Positions 22,700-23,032 of a stretch of DNA of 23,032 bases are shown piece by piece (the first letter of the stretch is position 1; each line of letters starts with the position of its first letter). The position numbers and the translations under genes are program-made. Origin of the DNA: a virus. The notes beneath the pieces are model-generated. The model did not search any database and was not told where the DNA came from. It saw nothing but the letters and a program-made list of their open reading frames with translations. The stretch lies in IMG/VR virus record IMGVR_UViG_3300024258_000119, positions 1 through 23,032 of that record; one strand, given 5' to 3'.

Positions 22700-22957
22700 C
22701 TATTTCGAATAAATATCAGAAATAAATTCTTCGAAGGCTTCAACCTTAGCAACACGATCAGGCCACTTGATGTACTCACGTGATGGATCAGCTTTTAAAT
22801 TATTAAGTAGTGGGGTAATAGCATTATATAACTCATCCAATTTCTCTTGGGCTGAATCATAATTACTAGAGCTTTGCTCTACCACCTTACTTAATTGCTG
22901 GACTGAGTCTAAATCTTTCTCATCGATGAGGGTAAAACCAAAATCAAAATCATCCAT
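22700..22957 (-). CDS. Small acidic conserved protein of unknown function, 85 aa
   Basis: The protein begins MDDFDFGFTLIDEKDLD and contains KLDELYNAITPLLNNLKADP (residues about 39-58) and REYIKWPDRVAKVEAFEEFI (about 60-79). I recall the pattern MDDFDFGF ... LYN.I.PLLNNL ... EYI.WP.R..K from small early proteins in many T4-like marine phages; no function is known to me. It is mostly helical and acidic. T4 has dsbA upstream of gene 33, and this protein has similar size, but I see no convincing match. The ATG lies within the end of the upstream gene (8-nt overlap), preceded by an AAGG site about 9 nt upstream, so it belongs to the same transcript as that gene. Confidence 0.75.
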   Translation of the reverse strand: MDDFDFGFTLIDEKDLDSVQQLSKVVEQSSSNYDSAQEKLDELYNAITPLLNNLKADPSREYIKWPDRVAKVEAFEEFISDIYSK

Positions 22958-23032
22958 ATAACACCTTAATCCCTAACGTCCAGTTTTCAGCCGCGTCTTC
23001 AACATATTGTAATGACTTAAATGGAAAGTCTT
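22950..23032 (-). CDS. C-terminal end of an unidentified early gene (partial)
   Basis: The minus strand has an open frame entering from the right edge that ends in TGA at 22950-22952. The 26 visible residues include FKSLQYVEDAAENWTLGIKV near the C-terminus. The other two minus-strand frames contain stops in this stretch, and the 8-nt overlap with the next ATG is in keeping with the compact operon. Too little is visible to name the product. Confidence 0.6.
   Translation of the reverse strand, partial: DFPFKSLQYVEDAAENWTLGIKVLYG

Noticed and set aside
1-23032. tRNA genes, CRISPR arrays, insertion sequences or long direct repeats
   Set aside because: Intergenic gaps are all short, and no cloverleaf, repeat array, transposase or terminal inverted repeat was seen on reading.

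Overview
The window is a piece of a T4-like (Straboviridae-type, contractile-tailed) bacteriophage genome. It carries recognisable relatives of T4 genes 4, 2, 5, 6, 8, 25, 26, 27, 32, 33, 48, 53, 54 and 59. The DNA is AT-rich, genes are packed with few or no gaps, and many products resemble the marine T4-like phages (cyanophage and pelagiphage relatives) more than T4 itself: a giant DUF4815 structural protein, a short gp33, a cysteine-free gp32 and several conserved unknowns. The host cannot be read from this window; the marine assignment rests on protein style and composition and is an inference.

Layout. (1) 1-14896, minus strand: a late virion operon read right to left as gp48, gp53, gp27, gp5, gp25, gp6, gp7/P2-I-like, gp8, DUF4815 protein, a 66-aa protein and a tail fibre that runs off the left edge. 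It encodes the baseplate hub, wedge, spike and fibres. The run gp5-gp25-gp6-gpI-like matches the P2 order V-W-J-I. (2) 14897-14954: a divergent control region with two back-to-back TATAAATA late promoters. (3) 14955-19529, plus strand: a second late operon with gp4 (head completion nuclease), a gp2-like DNA end protector, a gp54-like tube/baseplate protein, gp26, a -1 frame extension that looks like a frameshift product, and a candidate tape measure protein. (4) 19535-19562: a bidirectional terminator between convergent operons. (5) 19578-23032, minus strand: an early replication and transcription cluster, read right to left as a partial gene, two small unknown genes, a 363-aa conserved unknown, gp33 (late-transcription co-activator), gp59 (helicase loader) and gp32 (ssDNA-binding protein). 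The 33-59-32 grouping is as in T4.

How it works together. The early cluster is driven by two nearly identical sigma70-type promoters and supplies replication proteins plus gp33. In T4, gp33 links the sliding clamp to RNA polymerase at TATAAATA promoters. The two late operons carry exactly such promoters, so the regulator and its targets lie side by side. Three late promoters sit only 5-6 nt before a start codon, which predicts leaderless mRNAs. The most interesting item is gp26 ending on a run of seven T followed by a conserved-looking ORF in the -1 frame, directly before the tape measure candidate. This is the layout of the programmed frameshift in tail-assembly chaperones of other long-tailed phages.

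All identifications come from reading the sequences and remembered family features; no database search was run.
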